From Emcibacter nanhaiensis (lineage in GTDB: Bacteria > Pseudomonadota > Alphaproteobacteria > Sphingomonadales > Emcibacteraceae): a stretch of 64,000 nt of DNA. This document shows positions 57,125 to 64,000 of the stretch, in pieces (positions within the stretch are counted from its first letter, which is position 1; each line of letters begins with the position of its first letter). The stretch lies in assembly GCF_006385175.1 (NCBI RefSeq), contig NZ_VFIY01000018.1, forward strand, positions 434,001-498,000, written 5' to 3'. The position numbers and the translations under genes were made by a program. The notes beneath the pieces were generated by a model, which saw nothing but the letters and a program-made list of their open reading frames with translations, was not told the origin of the DNA and did no database searches.

Positions 57125-57790
57125 ATGCGTACTCTATTAATCGACGAATTTGACATCTGCCGGGACGGCATGAAAATGCTGCTCCTGGAAACCTTTTCAG
57201 AACCGGAGGTTTCGGAGGCCCGCTCCATTGAGGAGGGCCTGGATATTTTGTCTGAGCAGCAATTCGATCTGATCATGATCGACCTGGACAGTGTCAATTT
57301 GAGCTACACGGACCTTCTGAAGCCGCTTGTTCCTGCAGCCGGTGCCGCACCTATTATTACCCTGGCCCACAAGTTTACCCCCGAAATCACCGCCTTTGCC
57401 ATGCGAACTGGCGTCGCCGCCTGCATGATCAAGGTGACCCCCAAGCAAATGGGGTCCCTGATCCTGAAAATGGTCATGGCCGGCGGGCGATACTTCCCCC
57501 CGGAAACCCTGGGCGGCGATGAACAGCAGACCAAAATCTGCCCGGTTAATTTCGACAAAGAGTCCTGCCCGCTGCATCAGGAAACACCGCTGATGGCGCC
57601 GGAGATCACCAGACGACAACTGGAAGTCCTGAAATGCATCGCCAAGGGCAAGACCAACAAGATGATTGCCCGGGAAATGGGGATCTCCGCCGGCACGGTC
57701 AAGGTCCATGTGGCCTCGATCCTGAAACTGTTCAATGCCAATAACCGGACCCAGGCGGTCAATATCGCCATTCATATGAAATTGATCTAA
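57125..57790 (+). CDS. NarL/FixJ-type response regulator
   Basis: A 221-residue protein. The receiver (about 1-118) has the acidic pair in LLIDEFD, the phospho-acceptor D53 in LIMIDLDSVN, T80 in IITLAH and the Lys in CMIKVTP. A linker of about 30 residues contains two Cys (KICPVNFDKESCPLH), unusual for this family. A LuxR helix-turn-helix domain (about 155-221) shows RRQLEVLKCIAKGKTNKMIAREMGIS-type sequence with TVKVHVASILKLF. It should bind DNA as a phosphorylation-dependent dimer. It is divergent from the three kinases and is the obvious candidate partner. A bidirectional-looking hairpin follows its stop. Confidence 0.9.
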   Translation: MRTLLIDEFDICRDGMKMLLLETFSEPEVSEARSIEEGLDILSEQQFDLIMIDLDSVNLSYTDLLKPLVPAAGAAPIITLAHKFTPEITAFAMRTGVAACMIKVTPKQMGSLILKMVMAGGRYFPPETLGGDEQQTKICPVNFDKESCPLHQETPLMAPEITRRQLEVLKCIAKGKTNKMIAREMGISAGTVKVHVASILKLFNANNRTQAVNIAIHMKLI

Positions 57791-57816
57791 AAAAAACGGC
57801 GTCTTCGCAGACGCCG
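57789..57816 (-). terminator. terminator of ettA
   Basis: An 8-bp stem, CGGCGTCT (57797-57804) with AGACGCCG (57809-57816), and a 4-nt loop. On the minus strand it is followed by eight Us. It lies 27 nt after the ettA stop. On the plus strand GTTCTT follows, so it may also weakly end the response regulator transcript. Confidence 0.83.
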
Positions 57817-57842
57817 GTTCTTAAAGTAATTTATTGAGCCGC

Positions 57843-59522
57843 CTAGCGGGTCAGTTTCTTATACTGCAGGCGATGCGGACGGTCGGCCTCGGCGCCGAGA
57901 CGGCGGCGGCGGTCCTCCTCATATTCCTCATAGTTGCCCTCGAACCAGACCACTTGGGAATTGCCCTCATAGGCCAGGATGTGGGTGGCGATACGGTCCA
58001 GGAAGAAGCGATCGTGCGAGATGATAACGGCGCACCCGGCGAAATCCTCAAGCGCCGCTTCCAGCGCCGACAGGGTTTCCACATCCAGGTCGTTGGTCGG
58101 TTCGTCAAGCAGCAGCACATTGGCCGGCTTGCGCAGCATCTTGGCCATATGCACCCTGTTGCGCTCCCCGCCGGACAGCTGCCCCAATTTCTTCTGCTGA
58201 TCAGTGCCTTTGAAATTGAAATTGGACACGTAGGCCCGGGTCGGCACGTCGCGGCCGTTAAAGTCAAACACGTCCAGCCCCTCGGAAATTTCTTCCCAGA
58301 CAGTTTTATTGTCATCGAGGGCGTCCCGGCTCTGGTCCACATAGCCTAACTGCACGGTCTCCCCGAGACGCAGGGAGCCGCCGTCCGGTTCTTCCTGTCC
58401 GGTGATCATGCGAAACAGGGTCGTTTTACCGGCGCCGTTCGGACCGATAATGCCGACGATGCCGCCCGGCGGCAGACGGAAGTTCAGGTCTTCAAACAGG
58501 ATCTTGTCGCCATAAGCCTTGCTCAGATGCTCGGCCTCGATCACCACCTGGCCGAGGCGCGGGCCGACCGGGATCATGATCTGGGTGGTGTCCACTCGCT
58601 GTTCCTGGGATTTGGCCAGCAGTTCGTCATAGGCCTTGATACGGGCCTTGCTTTTCGCCTGTCGGGCTTTGGGCGACTGACGGATCCACTCCAGTTCCCG
58701 GTTCAGGGTGCGCTGGCGGGCTTCTTCAGTCCGGGCTTCCTGACGCAGGCGTTTTTCCTTCATTTCCAGCCAGGCGGAATAGTTACCTTCAAAAGGATAG
58801 GCCTGGCCACGGTCGAGTTCCAGCACCCAGCCAACCACATTATCCAGGAAGTAGCGGTCATGGGTCACCAGGATGACAGTGCCGCTATATTCCTGCAGAT
58901 GCTGTTCCAGCCAGGCCACGGATTCCGCGTCCAGGTGGTTGGTCGGTTCGTCGAGCATCAGGATATCGGGTTTTTCCAGCAGCAGGCGGCACAGGGCCAC
59001 CCGGCGGCGTTCCCCCCCGGACAGTTTGGTCACATCGGCATCACCTGGCGGGCAGCGCAGAGCCTCCATAGCCAGTTCCACCTTGCTGTCCAGATCCCAG
59101 GCGTCGGCGGCATCGATTTTTTCCTGCAGCTCGCCCTGTTCGGCGATCAGATCGTTCATTTCATCGTCGCTCATGGGCTCGGCAAATTTCAGGCTGATTT
59201 CCTCAAAGCGGTCAACGATATGCTTGAGTTCGCCCATGCCTTCCATCACGTTACCAAACACATCTTTGTCAGCATCAAGCTGCGGCTCCTGCGGCAGGTA
59301 GCCGACCTTGACCCCTTCGGCCGCCCAGGCCTCACCGGAGAATTCCTTGTCCATCCCGGCCATGATTTTCATCAGGGTCGATTTACCGGCGCCGTTGACC
59401 CCGATCACGGCGATTTTGGCGCCGGGCAGGAAGGACAGGGTTACATCCTTGAGCACCTGTTTGCCGCCCGGATAGGTCTTGCTCAGACCCTTCATCACAT
59501 AACTATATTGGTAAGATGCCAT
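57843..59522 (-). CDS. ettA: energy-dependent translational throttle protein EttA
   Basis: A 559-residue soluble ABC-F protein with two ATPase domains. The first has Walker [10 protein letters not shown] and signature [16 protein letters not shown]; the second has [13 protein letters not shown] and [15 protein letters not shown]. The linker (about 245-310) bears the charged [18 protein letters not shown] helix typical of the P-site tRNA interaction motif. EttA senses the ATP/ADP ratio at the ribosomal E site and gates entry into elongation. It is monocistronic, with terminator-like hairpins on both sides. Confidence 0.95.
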   Translation of the reverse strand: MASYQYSYVMKGLSKTYPGGKQVLKDVTLSFLPGAKIAVIGVNGAGKSTLMKIMAGMDKEFSGEAWAAEGVKVGYLPQEPQLDADKDVFGNVMEGMGELKHIVDRFEEISLKFAEPMSDDEMNDLIAEQGELQEKIDAADAWDLDSKVELAMEALRCPPGDADVTKLSGGERRRVALCRLLLEKPDILMLDEPTNHLDAESVAWLEQHLQEYSGTVILVTHDRYFLDNVVGWVLELDRGQAYPFEGNYSAWLEMKEKRLRQEARTEEARQRTLNRELEWIRQSPKARQAKSKARIKAYDELLAKSQEQRVDTTQIMIPVGPRLGQVVIEAEHLSKAYGDKILFEDLNFRLPPGGIVGIIGPNGAGKTTLFRMITGQEEPDGGSLRLGETVQLGYVDQSRDALDDNKTVWEEISEGLDVFDFNGRDVPTRAYVSNFNFKGTDQQKKLGQLSGGERNRVHMAKMLRKPANVLLLDEPTNDLDVETLSALEAALEDFAGCAVIISHDRFFLDRIATHILAYEGNSQVVWFEGNYEEYEEDRRRRLGAEADRPHRLQYKKLTR

Positions 59523-59544
59523 TTTGGCTCAATCCTCGTAAATA

Positions 59545-59584
59545 AAATCCGTTGCCCTCTCTTAACCTAAAGAGACAGCAACGG
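59545..59584 (-). terminator. hairpin ending the second amidohydrolase transcript
   Basis: CCGTTGC plus TCTCTT (59549-59563) pairs with AAGAGA plus GCAACGG (59570-59584), with a 2-nt internal loop. On the minus strand a T-rich stretch (ATTTTATTT) follows. It lies about 28 nt after the amidohydrolase stop and ahead of ettA. Confidence 0.55.
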
Positions 59585-59611
59585 ACAAGATGTTTTCACG
59601 ATGATTGCGGC

Positions 59612-60904
59612 TTACTGCAGGGTGTTTTTATAGACCTTGCCGTCTTTCATGACGAAACCGATCTTTTCGAACAGGGTGAGGTCCTGAAGCGGGTCTCCCT
59701 TGATGGCGACCAGGTCGGCCAACATGCCTTCCTTGATCATCCCGACCCGGTCCTCAAGACCGAACAATTTGGAGGTTTCCCGGGTCGCGGTCACCACGGC
59801 CTGCATGGGGGTCATGCCCCATTCGACCATTTTCACCATCTGCTTGCCGTTGCCGCCATGGGGATAGACCCCGGCGTCTGTGCCGTAGGACATTTTCACC
59901 CCGGCCTTGACGGCGCGCTCAAAACTCTGGCGCTGGCGCAAACCAACGGCCCGTTCCTTGGCCAGGGATTCCTCGGTCATGCCGTGTTTCTCCCCTTCCT
60001 GCAGGATGAAGTCGTCATTGTAGATATCCATGGAGAACCAGGTGCCGTGTTTCCTGGCCAGCTTGATCCCCTCGTCATCCAGATAACTGACATGCTCGAT
60101 ACTGTCCGCCCCGGCCAGGATCGCCGACTTGATGCCCTCGGTGCCATGGGCGTGGACCGCCACCTTGCGCCCGGCCATATGGGCTTCGTCCACAATGGCC
60201 TTCATTTCCTCCAGGGTATATTGCTGGGCGCCCACTATGGTGCCTTTGGAAAAGACCCCGCCGGTGCCGCAGAATTTGATCACATCGACACCATATTTGA
60301 TGTTCTCGCGCACTTTCTGGCGCACTGCCCAGGGGCCGTCGGCCACGCCTTCGGCCTTCTCATGGAACTCATAGGGCAGCATGTTGCTGTCGCAGTGGCC
60401 GCCGGTAATGCCCAGCGCCGGACCGGAAACCAGCATGCGCGGCCCTGGTATATCGCCCTCATTGATGGCATCGCGCAGCGCCACATCCATAAAACCCTCC
60501 GCGCCGACGTTCCGCACGGTGGTGAAGCCCGCATCCAGGGTCTTTTCAGCATTGACCACACCAAAGAGAAGCTGGCGCCCAAGAGAATGCTGGTAAGCGT
60601 CATAGCCATAGATGGGCGACCCCACCAGATGCACATGGCTGTCCATCAGGCCCGGCATCAGCCAGCTGTCGGCCCCGAGATTGATCAGCTCCGCCCCTTC
60701 CGGCACTGCGATCTTGGCGTTTTGATTAATGACCTTGATGATTTTATCGCCCTCGACCCAGACGGACATATTGTCCAGCACCTTGCCCTTTTCCACGTCG
60801 ATCATATGGCCGGCGGAAATGACGGTGAGTTTCGGTGCCTCTTCGGCCAATGCCGGAGCGATGAGACAGAGGGCCGCGGCCAGGCCCAGGAACAGCTTTT
60901 TCAT
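59612..60904 (-). CDS. secreted metal-dependent amidohydrolase (paralogue of the one at 9640)
   Basis: A 430-residue enzyme with a clear signal peptide (MKKLFLGLAAALCLIAPALA) and the same metal-site pattern as its paralogue: GLMDSHVHL, VDVIKFCGTGG, VAVHAHGTEG, DSIEHVSYL and YGTDAGVYPHG. It belongs to the imidazolonepropionase/prolidase-like branch, so a periplasmic Xaa-Pro or other dipeptidase is the leading idea. GGHCDSN and the FMDVALRDAI segment align with the paralogue's GGHGDTN and DGIFALRDGI. It is followed by a terminator-like hairpin and then ettA. Confidence 0.85.
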   Translation of the reverse strand: MKKLFLGLAAALCLIAPALAEEAPKLTVISAGHMIDVEKGKVLDNMSVWVEGDKIIKVINQNAKIAVPEGAELINLGADSWLMPGLMDSHVHLVGSPIYGYDAYQHSLGRQLLFGVVNAEKTLDAGFTTVRNVGAEGFMDVALRDAINEGDIPGPRMLVSGPALGITGGHCDSNMLPYEFHEKAEGVADGPWAVRQKVRENIKYGVDVIKFCGTGGVFSKGTIVGAQQYTLEEMKAIVDEAHMAGRKVAVHAHGTEGIKSAILAGADSIEHVSYLDDEGIKLARKHGTWFSMDIYNDDFILQEGEKHGMTEESLAKERAVGLRQRQSFERAVKAGVKMSYGTDAGVYPHGGNGKQMVKMVEWGMTPMQAVVTATRETSKLFGLEDRVGMIKEGMLADLVAIKGDPLQDLTLFEKIGFVMKDGKVYKNTLQ

Positions 60905-60976
60905 TGGAATGATCCCCTGACAGTTACATGGTTATCGGGGAAGCATGCCAATTTTTGTACAAACATACAAGGCGGA

Positions 60977-61315
60977 TTATTCTTCCGGAACAGGCGCCCC
61001 TTCATCCATTTCCCGGGGCGGCAGGGGATCTTGTCGCCCCCGGTCCCGCAGCCTGTAAACCAGAAGATAAATCACCAGCCGCAGGATATAAGGCACGAAA
61101 AGCCACAGTCCCCAGCCGATCACATTAACGGTGCCGGTAAAACCGTAGGCAGTCAGGAGTTTCCCGAGCCCCATACCCAGCGGCACCAGGGCGGCCAGCA
61201 GGAATGTAGCCAGCAGTTTTTCCACCGTGACCCGGTGGTGGTCGATGAAGGCCAGACTGCGCACCAGGATGAACAGGAAATAGAGGATCAGAATGGCCAG
61301 CAGGATCAGGGGCAT
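60977..61315 (-). CDS. small membrane protein downstream of fRMsr
   Basis: A 112-residue protein with three predicted membrane helices (about 3-21, 33-52 and 62-88) and a charged, proline-rich C-terminal tail. I do not recognise its family. Its ATG comes 2 nt after the stop of the methionine sulfoxide reductase gene, so the two are surely cotranscribed. Function unknown. Confidence 0.65.
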   Translation of the reverse strand: MPLILLAILILYFLFILVRSLAFIDHHRVTVEKLLATFLLAALVPLGMGLGKLLTAYGFTGTVNVIGWGLWLFVPYILRLVIYLLVYRLRDRGRQDPLPPREMDEGAPVPEE

Positions 61316-61317
61316 GG

Positions 61318-61785
61318 TTATTTTCCGAACACTTGCGTCATCAGAGACTCGAGCTTCTTCCGGTCGATCTCGTCAAAGGCGGCCTTTTCCACGCTGTCCA
61401 CATCAAAGACAGCGATCAGGGCGCCGGTGGGATCAAACACCGGCACCACAATTTCCGAATTGGTCCGGCTGTCACAGGCGATATGCCCGGCGAAGGCATG
61501 CACATCCGCCACCAGCTGGGTCTCCCCCGTCGCGGCGGCGGCACCGCACACCCCCTTGCCGATCGGAATACGCAGGCAGCCGAGCGTGCCCTGGTAGGGG
61601 CCGACCACAAGCTCCCCCGGCTTGTCGGGATCAACCATATAGAATCCGGTCCAGAAATAGGTTTCGAACGCCTGCGACAGCAGACAGTTGATGGTCGCCA
61701 TGCGGGCGATGAGGCTGCTTTCCCCCTCCACCACCGCCAGGATTTCCCGGGTCACTGAGTCGTAGCGTTCCGATTTTTCATGCAT
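61318..61785 (-). CDS. free methionine-(R)-sulfoxide reductase, GAF type
   Basis: A 155-residue single GAF domain of the fRMsr (MsrC) type. Active-site cysteines are found in GTLGCLRIPIGKGVCGAAAAT and HIACDSRTNSEIVVPV, the usual three-Cys arrangement. It reduces free Met-R-SO in the cytosol with thioredoxin. The start at 61785, with AAGGG upstream, gives the usual length. It fits the methionine and oxidative-stress theme of the metF/metH block, although it is some 14 kb away. Confidence 0.9.
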   Translation of the reverse strand: MHEKSERYDSVTREILAVVEGESSLIARMATINCLLSQAFETYFWTGFYMVDPDKPGELVVGPYQGTLGCLRIPIGKGVCGAAAATGETQLVADVHAFAGHIACDSRTNSEIVVPVFDPTGALIAVFDVDSVEKAAFDEIDRKKLESLMTQVFGK

Positions 61786-61910
61786 ATAGTACACCCTTTT
61801 TGCCCTGTTTGGCCCCAACTATAACACCCCAATCCGCCCGGTTCGAGCAAATATTTCATGCCTAACCATATGATTTATATGGTTTTATACAAAAAATCCA
61901 AAAACATAGA

Positions 61911-61956
61911 TTGACAAATGTTGTTTAGGTGTTTTATGTTACTACAACACTTAAAC
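61911..61956 (+). promoter_or_regulatory. promoter and inverted-repeat operator of the GntR/ABC operon
   Basis: A perfect TTGACA (-35; 61911-61916) is followed 18 nt later by TATGTT (-10; 61935-61940). Over the spacer and beyond lies an inverted repeat: GTTTAGGTGTT (61923-61933) and AACACTTAAAC (61946-61956), ten of eleven positions matching, 12 nt apart. A dimer bound here would block RNA polymerase, so it is a likely autoregulatory operator of the GntR protein. Confidence 0.65.
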
Positions 61957-61995
61957 ACCACAACAGCATAACAGTGCCGTAACGAAGATTGGAAT

Positions 61996-62367
61996 TTGAC
62001 CGTGGCAGAACAGTGGAAAAATGATCAGCCCATTTACCTTCAACTGAAGGAACAGGTTCGCACCATGATTCTGGAAGGGATCCTGGCGGAAGGCGAAGCT
62101 CTTCCTTCAGTTCGCAAGGTAGCCGTGGAATATCAGATCAATCCCATCACCGCCTCCAAAGCCTATAGCGAACTGGTTGATGAAGGACTGATCGAAAAAA
62201 GAAGAGGTCTTGGAATGTTTGTCCTCGAAGGCGCCCGTGAAAGTCTGCTCAAAGCAGAACAACAGAAATTCCTCAAAGAGGAATGGCCGGAAATCATGAA
62301 ACGCATCGCCCGTCTGGGCCTTGACCCGAAAAAACTGGTGGCGGAAACCACCGAAGATAACGCGTAA
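61996..62367 (+). CDS. GntR-family regulator, YtrA-like
   Basis: A 123-residue regulator with an N-terminal winged helix (about 10-80; PIYLQLKEQVRTMILEGILA, LPSVRKVAVEYQINPITASKAY) and a short C-terminal helical part (about 85-123), the YtrA subfamily layout. YtrA repressors control adjacent ABC transporters in response to cell-wall-active or other compounds. No ATG exists; TTG at 61996 or GTG at 62002 must start it. It is followed by ABC-transporter genes 11 nt downstream. Confidence 0.88.
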   Translation: MTVAEQWKNDQPIYLQLKEQVRTMILEGILAEGEALPSVRKVAVEYQINPITASKAYSELVDEGLIEKRRGLGMFVLEGARESLLKAEQQKFLKEEWPEIMKRIARLGLDPKKLVAETTEDNA

Positions 62368-62378
62368 GGGGTAATAGA

Positions 62379-63233
62379 ATGACCAAATTGATTAAAGCCC
62401 GGAACCTGAGAAAATCCTTCGGTCCCTTTGAAGCCCTCAAAGGTGTGGATCTGGATATCGAACGGGGTCACATCATTGGCATTATCGGCGCCAACGGCGC
62501 CGGCAAAACCACCCTGATCAATGCCATCCTCGGCCTCACCGACTATGACGGTGAGCTGGAAGTCATGGGCCTGCCTCCCTATGCCCAGCGGGATGAACTG
62601 ATGAAAGACGTCTGTTTCATTTCAGATGTGGCCATCCTGCCGAAATGGATGACTGTCATCCAGGCCATTGACTTTGTGGAAGGCGTGCATCCCAAGTTTG
62701 ACCGCCAGAAGGCCATTCATTTCCTCGCCGACACAACAGTACCGCTGAACAAGAAGATCCGTCAGCTGTCCAAGGGCATGATCGTTCAGGTCCACCTGGC
62801 CCTGGTCATGGCCATTGACGCCAGCCTGCTGGTCCTGGATGAGCCGACCCTGGGTCTCGATATCCTGAACCGGAAGAAATTCTATAGCCAGCTGCTGGAG
62901 GATTATTTCGACGAGGAAAAAACAATCCTGATCACCACCCATCAGGTGGACGAGATCGAAAATATCCTGTCCGACGTGATCTTTATCCGCGAAGGGCGGA
63001 TCATGGAACAGTCCTCCATGGAGGAAATCAGCCAGCACTGGTTCGTTCTGCATCCGACAACGGACAATATTGATGCCGCCCGCGCCCTGGGCCCGCAGCA
63101 GGTGCAGAGCACACTGGGCCGGACTGCAATGGTTTTCAATAACCGCCCACGCAGTGAACTTGAACACCTTGGTGACGTCAGCCGGCTCAGCCTGTCCGAC
63201 CTGTTTGTCACCCTGATGACCCGGGACGCCTAG
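62379..63233 (+). CDS. ABC transporter ATP-binding protein
   Basis: A 284-residue ATPase of the ABC-2-type, YtrB-like group. Walker A is GANGAGKTT (about 37-45), the signature is LSKGM at about 130-134, variant from LSGGQ, and Walker B is LLVLDEPTLGLD (about 149-161), followed by TTHQVDEIE. The C-terminal 60 residues differ from simple ATPases and may set specificity. It energises the membrane permease encoded downstream. Translation is likely coupled to the regulator gene upstream. Confidence 0.92.
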   Translation: MTKLIKARNLRKSFGPFEALKGVDLDIERGHIIGIIGANGAGKTTLINAILGLTDYDGELEVMGLPPYAQRDELMKDVCFISDVAILPKWMTVIQAIDFVEGVHPKFDRQKAIHFLADTTVPLNKKIRQLSKGMIVQVHLALVMAIDASLLVLDEPTLGLDILNRKKFYSQLLEDYFDEEKTILITTHQVDEIENILSDVIFIREGRIMEQSSMEEISQHWFVLHPTTDNIDAARALGPQQVQSTLGRTAMVFNNRPRSELEHLGDVSRLSLSDLFVTLMTRDA

Positions 63234-63255
63234 TCCCGGGACGAGGAGAAGAACA

Positions 63256-63540
63256 ATGAGCAGCATTTTTGCAAGCAGCATTCCCCCTCAGAGTTTCATC
63301 GGTCTCGTCAAAGACCTGGAAATGGAACGGGTGCGCATCCAGAAGCTTAAACCGCTGCATAATTTCATTAATGCGGGACTTGCCACACTGCTGCTGGCGA
63401 TTGCCATCGTCGGCATCAACAGCCTGAACGACGCCCGGGCCGAAAACGCCCGGACCGGCATGGCCCACAAACAGATTAACGACCAGGTGGTGGTCTGCAG
63501 CCTGGACAACTGTCGCAGGACACAGACCCTGGATGCCTGA
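63256..63540 (+). CDS. unrecognised 94-residue single-helix membrane protein
   Basis: A small protein with a mainly polar first half (VKDLEMERVRIQKLKPLHNF), one membrane helix (about 40-58, GLATLLLAIAIVGINSL) and a polar tail containing two Cys (VVCSLDNCRR). It lies 22 nt after the ATPase gene with a GAGGAG site, and 28 nt before the permease, so it is a real operon member. No family match is recognised. It might be an accessory subunit of the transporter. Confidence 0.65.
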   Translation: MSSIFASSIPPQSFIGLVKDLEMERVRIQKLKPLHNFINAGLATLLLAIAIVGINSLNDARAENARTGMAHKQINDQVVVCSLDNCRRTQTLDA

Positions 63541-63568
63541 AGACATCCGATATTCACGGAGAAAAGAA

Positions 63569-64000
63569 ATGATAAGTGATATTGTCAAAGTTACCGGTTA
63601 CAGCCCGTTCAAGACCCTGCTTCTCAGGGAATTCTGGGAAAACCGTCGCAGTATGTTTTACGGGCCGATGGTCACCAGCAGCATTTTTGTCGGGCTTATC
63701 CTGATCGTCTTGTTTTCCGCCTATTTCGGCCTGGGACAGATCGGCGTACACTCAGATGAAATCGAAATTTCGGACCTCGCCGGTTTCGCCAACGAAGATC
63801 TGGAAACACGCCGGAAAGCGATCGGCATCTTTTTGATGGGATCATCGATCCTGACCATCATCGTAGCCTGGTTCAGCATGGTCTTTAACAGCCTTGGCAG
63901 CCTGTATGACGAGCGCAAGGACAACAGCATCCTGTTCTGGAAATCCATGCCGGTTTCCGACACCCAGACCGTGCTGTCAAAAATGCTCAGCAACGTCTTT
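63569..64000 (+). CDS. ABC-2-type permease, N-terminal part (cut by window end)
   Basis: The first 144 residues of a membrane protein. They begin MISDIVKVTGYSPFKTLLLRE, a coupling-helix-like start, then a membrane helix (about 36-53), an acidic periplasmic loop with SDEIEISDLAG, and a second helix (about 90-108) followed by LGSLYDERKDNSILFWKSMP, a conserved segment of ABC-2 permeases. It is the membrane partner of the preceding ATPase. GGAGAAAAG lies upstream of the ATG. The stop lies beyond 64000. Confidence 0.85.
   Translation, partial: MISDIVKVTGYSPFKTLLLREFWENRRSMFYGPMVTSSIFVGLILIVLFSAYFGLGQIGVHSDEIEISDLAGFANEDLETRRKAIGIFLMGSSILTIIVAWFSMVFNSLGSLYDERKDNSILFWKSMPVSDTQTVLSKMLSNVF

Noticed and set aside
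59552-61597. A 681-residue plus-strand frame across the amidohydrolase, the small membrane protein and fRMsr.
   Set aside because: It spans three genes on the other strand, all with recognisable features or operon logic.

Overview
The window looks like a contiguous piece of an alphaproteobacterial chromosome. Support comes from a stand-alone F0 ATP synthase operon (atpI-atpB-atpE-atpG-atpF), an aa3-type cytochrome oxidase cluster in the order ctaC-ctaD-ctaB-small ORF-ctaG-ctaE-DUF983-SURF1, followed by thrC and an M16 peptidase, a smc/DsbA-like/dciA/mutY neighbourhood, a rsmE/ubiA/gshA neighbourhood, a split metH, and PAS_5 and DivJ/PleC-like kinase families. Coding density is high and the DNA is mostly GC-rich. 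I see no rRNA, tRNA, CRISPR array, IS element or prophage. Genus and family cannot be assigned from the sequence alone.

Layout: 0-5.2 kb holds small housekeeping and envelope genes (PilZ, lipoprotein, amidase, EamA exporter, DjlA-like, cupin, GNAT), ending in an AT-rich DUF2971 gene that looks imported. 5.3-12.6 kb is a metabolic stretch: a fused 5-oxoprolinase, a DUF1287 protein, a secreted amidohydrolase, an ABM monooxygenase/2OG-oxygenase pair and a lytic transglycosylase lipoprotein. 12.7-16.1 kb has Hsp20 and the F0 operon, each with a clear terminator; the F0 operon also has a recognisable promoter. 16.2-24.5 kb carries smc, a DsbA-like protein, dciA, a DUF3667 protein, mutY, a GST and a GFA-family protein. 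24.5-34.3 kb is a long leftward block: nitrilase, M16 peptidase, thrC, then the cytochrome oxidase cluster. Upstream of ctaC are two FNR/FixK-like boxes. 34.6-42 kb has tldD, a PPOX-fold protein, two tandem PAS_5 proteins, gshA, a retropepsin-like protease, rsmE and ubiA.

42.2-47.9 kb is a methionine block read leftward: an ArsR-methyltransferase fusion regulator with an upstream palindrome, metF, and metH split into two polypeptides. 48-51 kb has mlaA, a RimB-RimK type fusion and an unknown membrane protein. 51.1-57.8 kb is the most distinctive region: three related PAS/histidine kinases on one strand and a divergent LuxR-type response regulator, with shared AT-rich sequence words in two of the promoter regions. 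57.8-61.8 kb has ettA, a second secreted amidohydrolase, a small membrane protein and fRMsr. 61.9-64 kb opens a YtrA-like GntR/ABC-transporter operon, cut by the window end, with an inverted-repeat operator over its promoter.

The best candidates for something undescribed are the three-kinase/one-regulator cluster with its shared promoter words, and the GntR-ABC operon that includes an unrecognised 94-residue membrane protein. No new defence or mobile system is evident. The isolated DUF2971 gene is the only one that looks clearly acquired.
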